Assembly (NCBI GenBank): GCA_913031655.1 | Contig: CAJWFY010000039.1 | Location: forward strand, 1 to 11,667 | DNA length: 11,667 nt | Origin: an uncultured Flavobacteriaceae bacterium | GTDB lineage: Bacteria; Bacteroidota; Bacteroidia; Flavobacteriales; Flavobacteriaceae | Direction of reading: 5' to 3' | Shown: one piece after another, positions 1-7,111 of the stretch | Numbering within the stretch: position 1 is the stretch's first letter | Layout: every line of letters begins with the position of its first letter | The notes under the pieces: generated by a model | Told to the model about the DNA's origin: nothing | The model's input: the letters and a program-made list of their open reading frames with translations, nothing else | Databases searched by the model: none | Program-made: the position numbers and the translations under genes

Positions 1-496
1 CATAATACAGTGCATGAAATGAAACTTTTCCATCACATTTATTAATAAAATATAAATTAGAATTATTATTGTCTTCAATATTATTATAAATATTATTATT
101 TAAAATTTTATTAGCAAATCCTGGAACTGTATTACTATGACCTACAACTAAAACTGTTTTACCTTTGTTAAGCTCAATAAAGTCATCATAGTTAATAGAT
201 GATGGGTTATAAATTACAAGCTTTTGATTTCTGATCAAAATAGATTTTGCAGTTTCTTTTGTTCTGAAATAATCAGTAGAGTAAACTGCATCAAATTTGA
301 TATTTTTAAAGAAACTAGCCCATTTTTCTGCCCTGATTAATCCTTTAGAATTTAAGTGAGGATTTTTATCTTTTACATTCTCTCTTACTTTTTCTGCATG
401 TCTAATTAAATAAATAGAAGTACAGCTTGAAGAATCTATAGTCTGAGAATAAGAAAGGGAAACAAAAAATAATAAAATTAATATTGATTTATTCAT
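1..496 (-). CDS. Exported histidine phosphatase family protein (3' end outside window)
   Basis: The frame opens with ATG at 496-494 and runs 165 codons to the left edge without a stop, so the C-terminus is missing. Residues 1-18 look like a Sec signal peptide: Lys3, a hydrophobic run (ILILLFFVSL), then SYSQ near a likely cleavage site. The mature part has the family's phosphohistidine motif RHAE (Arg32, His33), the downstream YSTDYFRTKETA block (Arg78, Glu81) and a second catalytic-type histidine in VVGHSN (His120). These are features of the phosphoglycerate mutase/SixA-like superfamily, which acts on small phosphoesters or phosphoproteins; the substrate cannot be told here. An exported form suggests a periplasmic phosphatase. 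Residues 129-147 are asparagine-rich. The start overlaps the last 8 nt of the upstream mechanosensitive channel gene, suggesting co-translation. Confidence 0.85.
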   Translation of the reverse strand, partial: MNKSILILLFFVSLSYSQTIDSSSCTSIYLIRHAEKVRENVKDKNPHLNSKGLIRAEKWASFFKNIKFDAVYSTDYFRTKETAKSILIRNQKLVIYNPSSINYDDFIELNKGKTVLVVGHSNTVPGFANKILNNNIYNNIEDNNNSNLYFINKCDGKVSFHALYY

Positions 497-1736
497 TTAC
501 ATTGTTGTTTAAAGATGAAGGAAGTTCAAATAACTCTAAATGAAATGATTTTAAAGATGCTAATAAATGATCAAATATATCAGACATTATATCTTCGTAT
601 TTTTTCCAATCTTGGTCTTTACTAAAAGCATAAATTTCTAAGGGAACTCCTTGAGACGTAGGGGTTAATTGCCTACACATTAAAGTCATTTCACTATTAA
701 TCGAAGGATTGTTATCTAAAAATTGTTCAATATAGACTCTAAAAAGACCCAAGTTAGTCAAGCTTCTGCCGTTAACTAAAGAAGATTCATCAACTTTTAA
801 ATTAAGATTATAATCTGAGATTTCTTTTTCTTTTTTTATAATATAATCCTTAATTAGTTTAATTTTTTTTAATTCACTAAGATCATTATTACTTAAAAAC
901 TTAATAGAAGAACCTTTAATTAGCAAAGCTCTTTTAATCCTCCTAACGTTAGAGTCACTCATTCCTCTCCAATTTTTGAATGAATCTGAAATCAATTTAT
1001 AAGTTGGAATAGTAGTGATAGTTTTATCAAAATTTTGAATCTTAACAGAATTTAGATTTATTTCAATAACATCTCCATCTGCTCCATATTTTTCCATAGT
1101 TACCCAATCTCCAATCCTTATTAGATCATTAGCGCTTAACTGAATACTTGCTACAAATCCCAGAATAGTATCTTTAAAAATCAGTAAAATCACTGCTGAC
1201 AAGGCACCCATAGCAGTTAAAAAAGTACTTATTTCTTTTCCAGTTATTAATGAGAAAATAATTAAAATTCCCAAAAACCAAATAACAATTAAGCATACCT
1301 GAACAAAACTTTCAATAGGCTTGTCTTTTAGGGAATCTATTGTTTTTAAGTAATCCTTAGCTGATCTTAAAAAACTTCTTATTATCCAGATAATTAATAG
1401 GATAGAATATATTTCAATAAAAAGTGTTGCGTAATTAATAAATGATTCAAATCCCATTAACCAAAAAGGAATTACCCAATAAATAAATAGAACTGGAATT
1501 AATTTAGAAATATAAATTTGCGCACGATTAGATATCAAATAATCATCAAAATCATTTGTAGTTTTTGAAGAAAGTTTGACAAAAAAATTAGAGATAATTC
1601 TTTTAGATAAAAAATTTAAAATAAAAGATATCAGCAAAACAACTAAACTAAATACTATTAGATTAATCATCTCTGCATAAAATTCTGGAAATTTTAAAGT
1701 TATTAAAAAGTCATAAAAAATTCTATTTTCTTCCAT
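489..1736 (-). CDS. ybdG: YbdG/MscM-type small mechanosensitive ion channel (MscS family)
   Basis: This 415-residue inner-membrane protein has the same length and layout as Escherichia coli YbdG, a low-conductance MscS-family channel linked to osmotic stress. About five membrane segments are visible (near residues 22-44, 76-97, 102-122, 142-164 and 168-200). The last is the Gly/Ala-containing pore helix (TAMGALSAVILL) followed by KDTILGFVASIQL. The soluble MscS beta domain then starts with the signature IRIGDWVTMEKYGADGDV and continues through VKIQNFDKTI, IPTYKLISDSFKNWRGM and RRIKRA, all characteristic of the YbdG branch rather than of MscS itself. ATG at 1736 gives the expected N-terminus. 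The gene lies 39 nt after ruvB, and the next gene overlaps its end by 8 nt. The likely role is relief of turgor on hypo-osmotic shock or a stress-sensing function. Family assignment is firm; physiology is inferred. Confidence 0.9.
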   Translation of the reverse strand: MEENRIFYDFLITLKFPEFYAEMINLIVFSLVVLLISFILNFLSKRIISNFFVKLSSKTTNDFDDYLISNRAQIYISKLIPVLFIYWVIPFWLMGFESFINYATLFIEIYSILLIIWIIRSFLRSAKDYLKTIDSLKDKPIESFVQVCLIVIWFLGILIIFSLITGKEISTFLTAMGALSAVILLIFKDTILGFVASIQLSANDLIRIGDWVTMEKYGADGDVIEINLNSVKIQNFDKTITTIPTYKLISDSFKNWRGMSDSNVRRIKRALLIKGSSIKFLSNNDLSELKKIKLIKDYIIKKEKEISDYNLNLKVDESSLVNGRSLTNLGLFRVYIEQFLDNNPSINSEMTLMCRQLTPTSQGVPLEIYAFSKDQDWKKYEDIMSDIFDHLLASLKSFHLELFELPSSLNNNVNE

Positions 1737-1775
1737 TACTGTATAGATTTATTATTATTTGAATCAAAAACTTAA

Positions 1776-2798
1776 TTAGAATAATTCGTCTTGAGAGTTA
1801 GCCTTTTTTTTGCCTAAATGATCATACGCTAGTTTAGTAACTTCTCTTCCTCTTGGGGTTCTAATTATAAAACCTTGTTGAATTAAAAAAGGTTCATATA
1901 CTTCTTCTAAAGTTTCAGAGCTTTCAGAAACAGCAGTAGAGAGAGTACTAATTCCTACAGGTCCTCCTTTAAATTTATCAATTAAAGTTGTTAAAATTTT
2001 GTTATCCATCTCGTCTAAACCATGCTTATCTACATTAAGAGACTTTAAAGCATATCTAGTTATTTCTAAATCAATCTTACCATTTCCTTTTATTTGAGCA
2101 AAATCTCTTACTCTTCTTAATAATGAATTTGAAATTCTTGGAGTCCCTCTACTTCTACCAGCTATCTCAATTGCAGCTGTTTCATTTATTTCAATATCTA
2201 ATATTTCAGAGCTTCTTTCTACAATAGTCGAGAGCAGCTCTGTTTTATAATATTCTAGCCTGCTATTAATACCAAATCTAGCTCTCATTGGGGCTGTTAA
2301 TAAACCTGATCTTGTGGTAGCTCCAATTAACGTAAATGGATTAAGGTTTATTTGGACTGTTCTTGCATTAGGTCCTGACTCAATCATTATATCAATTTTA
2401 TAATCTTCCATTGCAGAATAAAGATATTCCTCAACTACAGGACTCAGTCTATGAATTTCATCTATAAAAAGTACATCTCTAGGTTCTAGATTAGTTAAAA
2501 GACCAGCAAGATCTCCTGGCTTGTCTAGAACAGGCCCAGAGGTAACTTTTAAATTAACGCCAAGTTCATTAGCTAAGATATGCGCTAAAGTAGTTTTGCC
2601 TAGCCCAGGAGGACCATGAAAAAGTGTATGATCCAAGGCATCAGCTCTTTGATTACATGCCTCAACAAATATTTTTAAATTATTTAAAATCTGCTCCTGT
2701 CCTGCAAAATCATCAAATGACAAGGGTCTTAACGCTTTGTCAAATTCTAATTCTTCACCAGAATAATTCGAATCTGTTGGGTCTAGATTTTCATTCAT
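1776..2798 (-). CDS. ruvB: Holliday junction branch migration ATPase RuvB
   Basis: RuvB is the hexameric AAA+ motor that, with RuvA, drives branch migration of Holliday junctions during recombinational repair; RuvC then cuts them. The protein from ATG at 2798 is 340 residues. It shows Walker A GPPGLGKTT (62-70), Walker B LFIDE (110-114), the sensor/arginine-finger region IGATTRSGLL...MRARFG (158-176, Arg174), the sensor-2 segment GTPRISNSLLRRVRDFA (218-234) and the C-terminal winged-helix DNA-binding domain ending in FIIRTPRGREVT (310-321). An in-frame TTG at 2816 would add six residues, but ATG at 2798 matches the usual Bacteroidota N-terminus (MNENLDPT...) and was preferred. It follows coxA by 56 nt, a neighbourhood I recall from flavobacterial genomes, with no functional link to respiration. 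It may be read through from the respiratory operon or have its own weak promoter in the gap. Confidence 0.97.
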   Translation of the reverse strand: MNENLDPTDSNYSGEELEFDKALRPLSFDDFAGQEQILNNLKIFVEACNQRADALDHTLFHGPPGLGKTTLAHILANELGVNLKVTSGPVLDKPGDLAGLLTNLEPRDVLFIDEIHRLSPVVEEYLYSAMEDYKIDIMIESGPNARTVQINLNPFTLIGATTRSGLLTAPMRARFGINSRLEYYKTELLSTIVERSSEILDIEINETAAIEIAGRSRGTPRISNSLLRRVRDFAQIKGNGKIDLEITRYALKSLNVDKHGLDEMDNKILTTLIDKFKGGPVGISTLSTAVSESSETLEEVYEPFLIQQGFIIRTPRGREVTKLAYDHLGKKKANSQDELF

Positions 2799-2854
2799 TA
2801 AATCAAAGATAAGCAAAAAGGCAAACCCTTATTTAATAAATAAGTTAGATAATA
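2799..2854 (-). promoter_or_regulatory. coxA-ruvB gap with AT-rich palindrome and a -7-like box
   Basis: This is the longest gap in the window and the likeliest boundary between the respiratory operon and ruvB. It holds a near-perfect palindrome at 2828-2844 (8-bp arms CTTATTTA/TAAATAAG around one base). The stem is entirely weak pairs apart from its end, and no T-run follows it directly, so it is a poor terminator. At 2811-2804 the minus strand reads TATCTTTG, which fits the Bacteroidota -7 consensus TAnnTTTG. It lies 5 nt before the ruvB ATG, so a transcript from it would be nearly leaderless. The only TTTG upstream (2825-2822) is just 10 nt away, too close to be a proper -33 element. Treat this as a candidate only. 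Confidence 0.25.
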
Positions 2855-4654
2855 TTAATGTTCTGTTTCTACTTCATTTACCCCAATTGGAGTAGTCTGA
2901 GGAACAAAATCTATTTCATGTCCTGGCTTACTGTAATCGTATGGCCATCTATGAACATGAGGAATTTCTCCGTGCCAATTTCCATGGATGTGGTCAACGG
3001 GTGATGTCCACTCAAGAGTAGTAGATTTCCATGGATTAATTTCTGCTTTTTTCCCGAAAAACATACTAGATATGAAATTATATAAAAATACCAATTGTGC
3101 AGCTCCAGCTAATAATGCAAAAACTGTAATAACTACATTAATATTTGCTAAATCATCAAAATAAGGAAAAGCAGTATTAGTATAATACCTTCTAGGTAGC
3201 CCAGCCATTCCTATAAAGTGCATTGGGAAAAACACACCATAAGCTGCTATTGCAGTTACCCAAAAGTGAATATATCCTAAATTTTTATTCATCATTTTTC
3301 CAAACAATTTTGGGAACCAATGATAAACTCCAGCAAACAATCCATATAGCGCAGAGATACCCATTACCAAATGAAAATGAGCTACAACAAAATAAGTATC
3401 GTGAATATTAATATCTAAAGTACTATCCCCTAGAATGATTCCCGTCAAACCTCCAGTAATAAAAGTTGAAACTAGACCAATTGAGAAAAGCATGGCAGGA
3501 TTAAACTGTAAGTTACCTTTCCAGAGTGTTGTTATGTAATTAAATGATTTAACAGCAGATGGTATAGCTATCAAAAGAGTTGTAAAGGTAAACACGGAAC
3601 CTAAAAAAGGATTCATGCCTGAAATAAACATGTGATGACCCCAAACGACTGTAGATAAAAATGCTATAGCCAAAATTGAAGCAACCATTGCTCTATATCC
3701 AAAAATTGGTTTTCTAGAGTTAGTAGCAATAATTTCTGATGTAATACCGAGCGCTGGTAAAAGTACAATGTAAACTTCTGGATGACCTAAGAACCAAAAT
3801 AAATGTTCAAATAAAACGGGAGATCCACCTTGATAATGCAAAACTTCACCCTGAACAAAAATATCAGATAAAAAGAAAGAAGTTCCAAAACTTCTATCCA
3901 TAATTAACAATAAAGCAGCAGATAGTAAAACAGGAAATGAGATAACTCCAATTATAGCTGTTACAAAAAATGCCCATATCGTTAAAGGAAGTCTGAACAT
4001 AGACATTCCTTTTGTTCTTAAATTAACAACCGTAACTATATAGTTTAATGACCCTAACAAAGATGAAGCAACAAAAATAGCCATAGAAATGAGCCAAAGC
4101 GTCATTCCCATTCCTGATCCAGGTTGAGCTTGAGGAAGCGCACTTAAAGGCGGGTAAATTGTCCACCCTGCAGCAGCGGGTCCAGCTTCAACAAACAAAG
4201 AAGCTAGCATTATCATACTAGAAAGAAAGAATAGCCAAAAAGAAATCATGTTTAAAAGACCGGAAGCCATATCTCTAGCTCCAATTTGAAGAGGTATTAA
4301 TAAGTTACTAAATGTTCCACTAAGACCTGCAGTTAAGACAAAAAATACCATAATAGTACCATGAATAGTAACAAGGGCTAAATAAATATTAGGATCCATA
4401 ACTCCTTCAGGAGCCCAATCACCTAAAAATATATCAAATACAGCAAAAGACTGTTCAGGCCAAGCTAACTGTAATCTGAACAATAATGACATTGCTACTC
4501 CAATGAAGCCCATAAACAAAACACCAACAATCAGGTATTGTTTAGCAATCATTTTATGATCTTGACTAAAAATATATTTAGTTATAAAAGTTTCTTTGTG
4601 ATGATCATGGTGATCATCATGATCAGAATTAGAAATATTTGTAGCTGCTGACAT
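2855..4654 (-). CDS. coxA: Cytochrome c oxidase subunit I (A-type heme-copper oxidase, aa3)
   Basis: This is the catalytic subunit, reducing O2 to water and pumping protons across the inner membrane. The 599 residues carry every key site: His98 (HGTIM) and His428 for heme a, His426 (VVAHFHLVMG) for heme a3, and His291 (GHPEVY), His340 and His341 (HHMF) for CuB. Tyr295 is the residue crosslinked to His291. Glu293 with Asn117, Asp128 and Asn135 completes the D-channel, and Lys369 (IPSAVKSF) marks the K-channel. This is therefore a canonical family A1 oxidase. His418-Asp419 supply the subunit I side of the Mg site. About twelve membrane helices are apparent. The N-terminus has an Asp/His cluster (residues 11-19) before the first helix, and the C-terminal tail is also His-rich (555-579). 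ATG at 4654 lies 6 nt after the coxB stop, and the oxidase pairs with CoxB and the upstream alternative complex III. Confidence 0.98.
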   Translation of the reverse strand: MSAATNISNSDHDDHHDHHKETFITKYIFSQDHKMIAKQYLIVGVLFMGFIGVAMSLLFRLQLAWPEQSFAVFDIFLGDWAPEGVMDPNIYLALVTIHGTIMVFFVLTAGLSGTFSNLLIPLQIGARDMASGLLNMISFWLFFLSSMIMLASLFVEAGPAAAGWTIYPPLSALPQAQPGSGMGMTLWLISMAIFVASSLLGSLNYIVTVVNLRTKGMSMFRLPLTIWAFFVTAIIGVISFPVLLSAALLLIMDRSFGTSFFLSDIFVQGEVLHYQGGSPVLFEHLFWFLGHPEVYIVLLPALGITSEIIATNSRKPIFGYRAMVASILAIAFLSTVVWGHHMFISGMNPFLGSVFTFTTLLIAIPSAVKSFNYITTLWKGNLQFNPAMLFSIGLVSTFITGGLTGIILGDSTLDINIHDTYFVVAHFHLVMGISALYGLFAGVYHWFPKLFGKMMNKNLGYIHFWVTAIAAYGVFFPMHFIGMAGLPRRYYTNTAFPYFDDLANINVVITVFALLAGAAQLVFLYNFISSMFFGKKAEINPWKSTTLEWTSPVDHIHGNWHGEIPHVHRWPYDYSKPGHEIDFVPQTTPIGVNEVETEH

Positions 4655-4664
4655 ATTATTTTAT
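4655..4664 (-). promoter_or_regulatory. AT-rich translation leader of coxA (ATAAAATAAT)
   Basis: The 10-mer ATAAAATAAT sits directly against the coxA ATG and includes the coxB stop codon. No Shine-Dalgarno sequence is present. The same 10-mer precedes actF and actC. Known work on Flavobacterium shows that A-rich, unstructured leaders replace Shine-Dalgarno pairing, so this is probably an initiation-favouring sequence; a specific role is inferred. Confidence 0.4.
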
Positions 4665-5737
4665 TGAATTATTTCAGAAAATGTTTGCTGTTGAGCTTTC
4701 CATTTATTATAATCTTTTTCAGATTCTACTACTATTTTCATTTGCATATTATAGTGGGAAGTTCCACAAATTTTAGCACATAACAATAAGTAGTCGAATT
4801 GATAAGGATCTAGAGTTTCTTCCCCTTTAGAAATCAGATCCTGACTTTTATCATATCTGATTTTATTAATTCTATTAACCTTGGCTACTACATCGGAATT
4901 TTGTCTCATTTCTTCTGTAGTAATTGTTGGTGTAAAAGAAAATTCTGTAATCATACCAGGAACACAATTCATTTGAGCCCTAAAGTGAGGCATGTATGCT
5001 GAATGAAGAACATCTTGAGATCTCATTTTAAAAATTACCTTTCTATTAACGGGCAAATGAAATTCTTGGGTAACAACAAAATCATCCATTCCATTTGGAT
5101 CAGAAGAGTCAATTCCAACGGAATTTTTACCATCAAAATCATTTAAAAACCTAACATTAGCATCTCCTAAAACATTATCATCTCCTCCATATCTTGCCTT
5201 CCAGTTCCATTGCTGTGCATATAATTCAATTACTAAATCATTTTCGTCATCTTCACTGAAATTCATTATTTGTCCCCAAGTAACCATTCCGTAAATAATT
5301 AAAACAAAAAATATAATAGCAGGAATAACTGTCCAAACTAATTCTAATTGATTATTGTGAGTAAAAAAATAAGCTTTTCTATTATTTATTCCCCTGTACT
5401 TAAAGGCAAAGTAATGCAAAACAGCCTGAGTTAAAGTTTGTGCAAATAAAATTATTGCAAAGGAAACCCAAAGTAATGTGTCATATTTTTCTCCATGTTC
5501 TGATGCTGATTCCGGAAGAAGAACTTTGGTGTAAGCCCAAAAACAATATATCGTAACCACATATATAAAAACTAAAAAAGCAAACATTAACTTACCGTTA
5601 AGGTCATTGTCTTTTTCATTTGCTATCTGCGAATCATCTTTTTTAAGTCCCATTTGGGACAATTCAAAAATTTTGGTGATCTGCCAAATAGCTACACCAG
5701 TTAAAATTAAAATCGTTATTGTTAGTAATACTGTCAT
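4661..5737 (-). CDS. coxB: Cytochrome c oxidase subunit II (CuA subunit), four-helix form
   Basis: CoxB accepts electrons from cytochrome c or alternative complex III at its dinuclear CuA centre and passes them to heme a in CoxA. The periplasmic cupredoxin domain shows the aromatic motif QQWNW (175-179) and the CuA ligands His245 (VLHS), Cys320, Cys324, His328 and Met331 in CAKICGTSHYNM. The middle loop residue, normally Glu, is Lys322. Four membrane segments are visible (about 3-22, 50-70, 88-114 and 133-158). The last two are the standard subunit II hairpin; the first two are extra and appear typical of Bacteroidota. The protein ends soon after CuA at residue 358 with no CxxCH, so it lacks the fused cytochrome c domain of caa3 oxidases. 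It starts 9 nt after actF and ends 6 nt before coxA. Confidence 0.97.
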   Translation of the reverse strand: MTVLLTITILILTGVAIWQITKIFELSQMGLKKDDSQIANEKDNDLNGKLMFAFLVFIYVVTIYCFWAYTKVLLPESASEHGEKYDTLLWVSFAIILFAQTLTQAVLHYFAFKYRGINNRKAYFFTHNNQLELVWTVIPAIIFFVLIIYGMVTWGQIMNFSEDDENDLVIELYAQQWNWKARYGGDDNVLGDANVRFLNDFDGKNSVGIDSSDPNGMDDFVVTQEFHLPVNRKVIFKMRSQDVLHSAYMPHFRAQMNCVPGMITEFSFTPTITTEEMRQNSDVVAKVNRINKIRYDKSQDLISKGEETLDPYQFDYLLLCAKICGTSHYNMQMKIVVESEKDYNKWKAQQQTFSEIIQ

Positions 5738-5746
5738 TTAAAAAAA

Positions 5747-7099
5747 TTAATACTCAAATTTTTCACTTTCTTTAATAAGTGGATCTCCTGATGGTTCTAA
5801 AGGAACTTTTGAAAGACTATTAAAAACTACATATATAAATAATCCGCTAAAAAATAAAATCCCTGATATTTCTGGAACACCTATAAACCACTGATCTCCT
5901 ACGGTAGCTGGCATAATCATGTTAAACACATCAATGTAATGACCGATTAAAATGATAATTCCTGTCATTACAATAAACCAATTAACTCTTTTGTAATCAC
6001 TATTCATAAGAAGTAAAAATGGAAAAATAAGATTTAAAACTATCATCCCGAAAAAAGGCAAATTATAATCCTCTATTCTAGTTATAAAATAAGTTACTTC
6101 TTCAGGTATATTAGCATACCAAATAAGCATGAATTGAGAAAACCATAAGTAAGCCCAAAAAATACTAACTCCAAACATGAATTTTCCTAAATCGTGAATA
6201 TGATTATGATTTACTTTTTCTAAATAGCCTTTAGATTTTAGATATATAGTGACTAGGGCTATAGTAGTAATTCCTGAAACAAACATACTTGCAAAAACAT
6301 ACCAGCCAAATAATGTACTAAACCAATGTGGATCAACAGACATTATCCAATCCCAAGACATCATAGATTCAGTTACAATAAAGAAAGCTAAAAATCCAGC
6401 TGAAATCTGAAAGTTCTTTTTGTGATTTGAAATATCATTTGAATTATCTTGAGCTAATGAAAGTTTACGAGAATAATATCTATAAAGATTCCATCCTAAA
6501 ATATAAAAAACAGCTCTAGCAATTAAAAAAGGTGAGTTTAAATATCCTGATTTTGCTTGAATAATTTTATCATGCTCAACCACTTCAGGGTCCATCCAAA
6601 CAAATAAATGATTTAAATGCATTGATGAAAGAATTAAAATAATTAAAACAATCAAAGTTCCAGGTAAAAGATAGGCTGTTATACCTTCCATTACTCTAAA
6701 TAAAATAGGTGACCAACCTGCCTGAGATGCTCTTTGTATAGCATAAAAAGCTAGTGTCCCTAAGGAAAGCATCATAAAAAACAATGCAGCGACATATAAT
6801 GCAGCCCAAGGTCTATTTTGTAACTGATTTAAAAGATGTTCGTCATGAGAAGAGTCTGAGTGAGAATCTAGTTCAGTTGAACTAGAGTGAGATTCTTTTT
6901 TTTCATGTGAGCCTTTATTTTTATCTTCATCATGAGATAACGATTCTTCTTTATGAGAATCACCATGTGAATTAGAAACCATTGCTTTTGCCTCTTCTAC
7001 AGAACTTGGGGTAGAATAAAATCCAAACCCAAGGCCAAGAGCTCCTATAACTACAAGAGTAAGCGAAAAGATTTTAATATTTTTTGTAAACTGATACAT
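5747..7099 (-). CDS. actF: Alternative complex III membrane subunit ActF (NrfD-like)
   Basis: ActF is the second NrfD/PsrC-like integral membrane subunit of alternative complex III, the quinol:electron-acceptor oxidoreductase that replaces cytochrome bc1 in Bacteroidota. The 450 residues have a first helix near 11-29, then a hydrophilic loop (about 40-90), then some nine helices from about 98 to 428. Recognisable blocks are WSPILFRVMEG (129-139), a MSWDWIMSVDPHWFSTLFGW region (247-266), FMFGVSIFWAYLWFSQFMLIW (307-327) and WFIGVPE (404-410). The loop carries seven Ser-His pairs and is strongly low-complexity. The quinone-site role is less certain for ActF than for ActC; it may contribute to proton movement. 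It starts 3 nt after actE and precedes coxB by 9 nt. Confidence 0.93.
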   Translation of the reverse strand: MYQFTKNIKIFSLTLVVIGALGLGFGFYSTPSSVEEAKAMVSNSHGDSHKEESLSHDEDKNKGSHEKKESHSSSTELDSHSDSSHDEHLLNQLQNRPWAALYVAALFFMMLSLGTLAFYAIQRASQAGWSPILFRVMEGITAYLLPGTLIVLIILILSSMHLNHLFVWMDPEVVEHDKIIQAKSGYLNSPFLIARAVFYILGWNLYRYYSRKLSLAQDNSNDISNHKKNFQISAGFLAFFIVTESMMSWDWIMSVDPHWFSTLFGWYVFASMFVSGITTIALVTIYLKSKGYLEKVNHNHIHDLGKFMFGVSIFWAYLWFSQFMLIWYANIPEEVTYFITRIEDYNLPFFGMIVLNLIFPFLLLMNSDYKRVNWFIVMTGIIILIGHYIDVFNMIMPATVGDQWFIGVPEISGILFFSGLFIYVVFNSLSKVPLEPSGDPLIKESEKFEY

Positions 7100-7111
7100 T
7101 AATTATTTTAT
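7100..7111 (-). promoter_or_regulatory. AT-rich translation leader of actF (ATAAAATAATTA)
   Basis: The 12 nt directly before the actF ATG read ATAAAATAATTA, taking in the actE stop codon. The same 12-mer occurs before actC, one base farther from the start, and its first 10 bases occur before coxA. No Shine-Dalgarno sequence is visible. Probably an A-rich initiation region of the flavobacterial kind. Confidence 0.4.

Noticed and set aside
1737..1775. Promoter for the mechanosensitive channel gene in the ruvB-ybdG gap
   Set aside because: The best resemblance to TAnnTTTG (TAAGTTTT just after the ruvB stop) misses the final G, and no -33 element was seen; a shared transcript with ruvB is simpler.
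2624..2812. Plus-strand open frame of 62 codons
   Set aside because: It lies antisense within the ruvB N-terminal coding region, shows no recognisable domain, and every supported gene here is on the other strand.
2828..2844. Palindrome after coxA as an intrinsic terminator
   Set aside because: The 8-bp stem is nearly all A-T with a one-base centre and has no immediate T-run on the transcribed side, so it would be a weak terminator at best.
3223..3411. Plus-strand open frame of 62 codons
   Set aside because: Antisense to the conserved heme-binding part of coxA; no family resemblance and no independent start signal.
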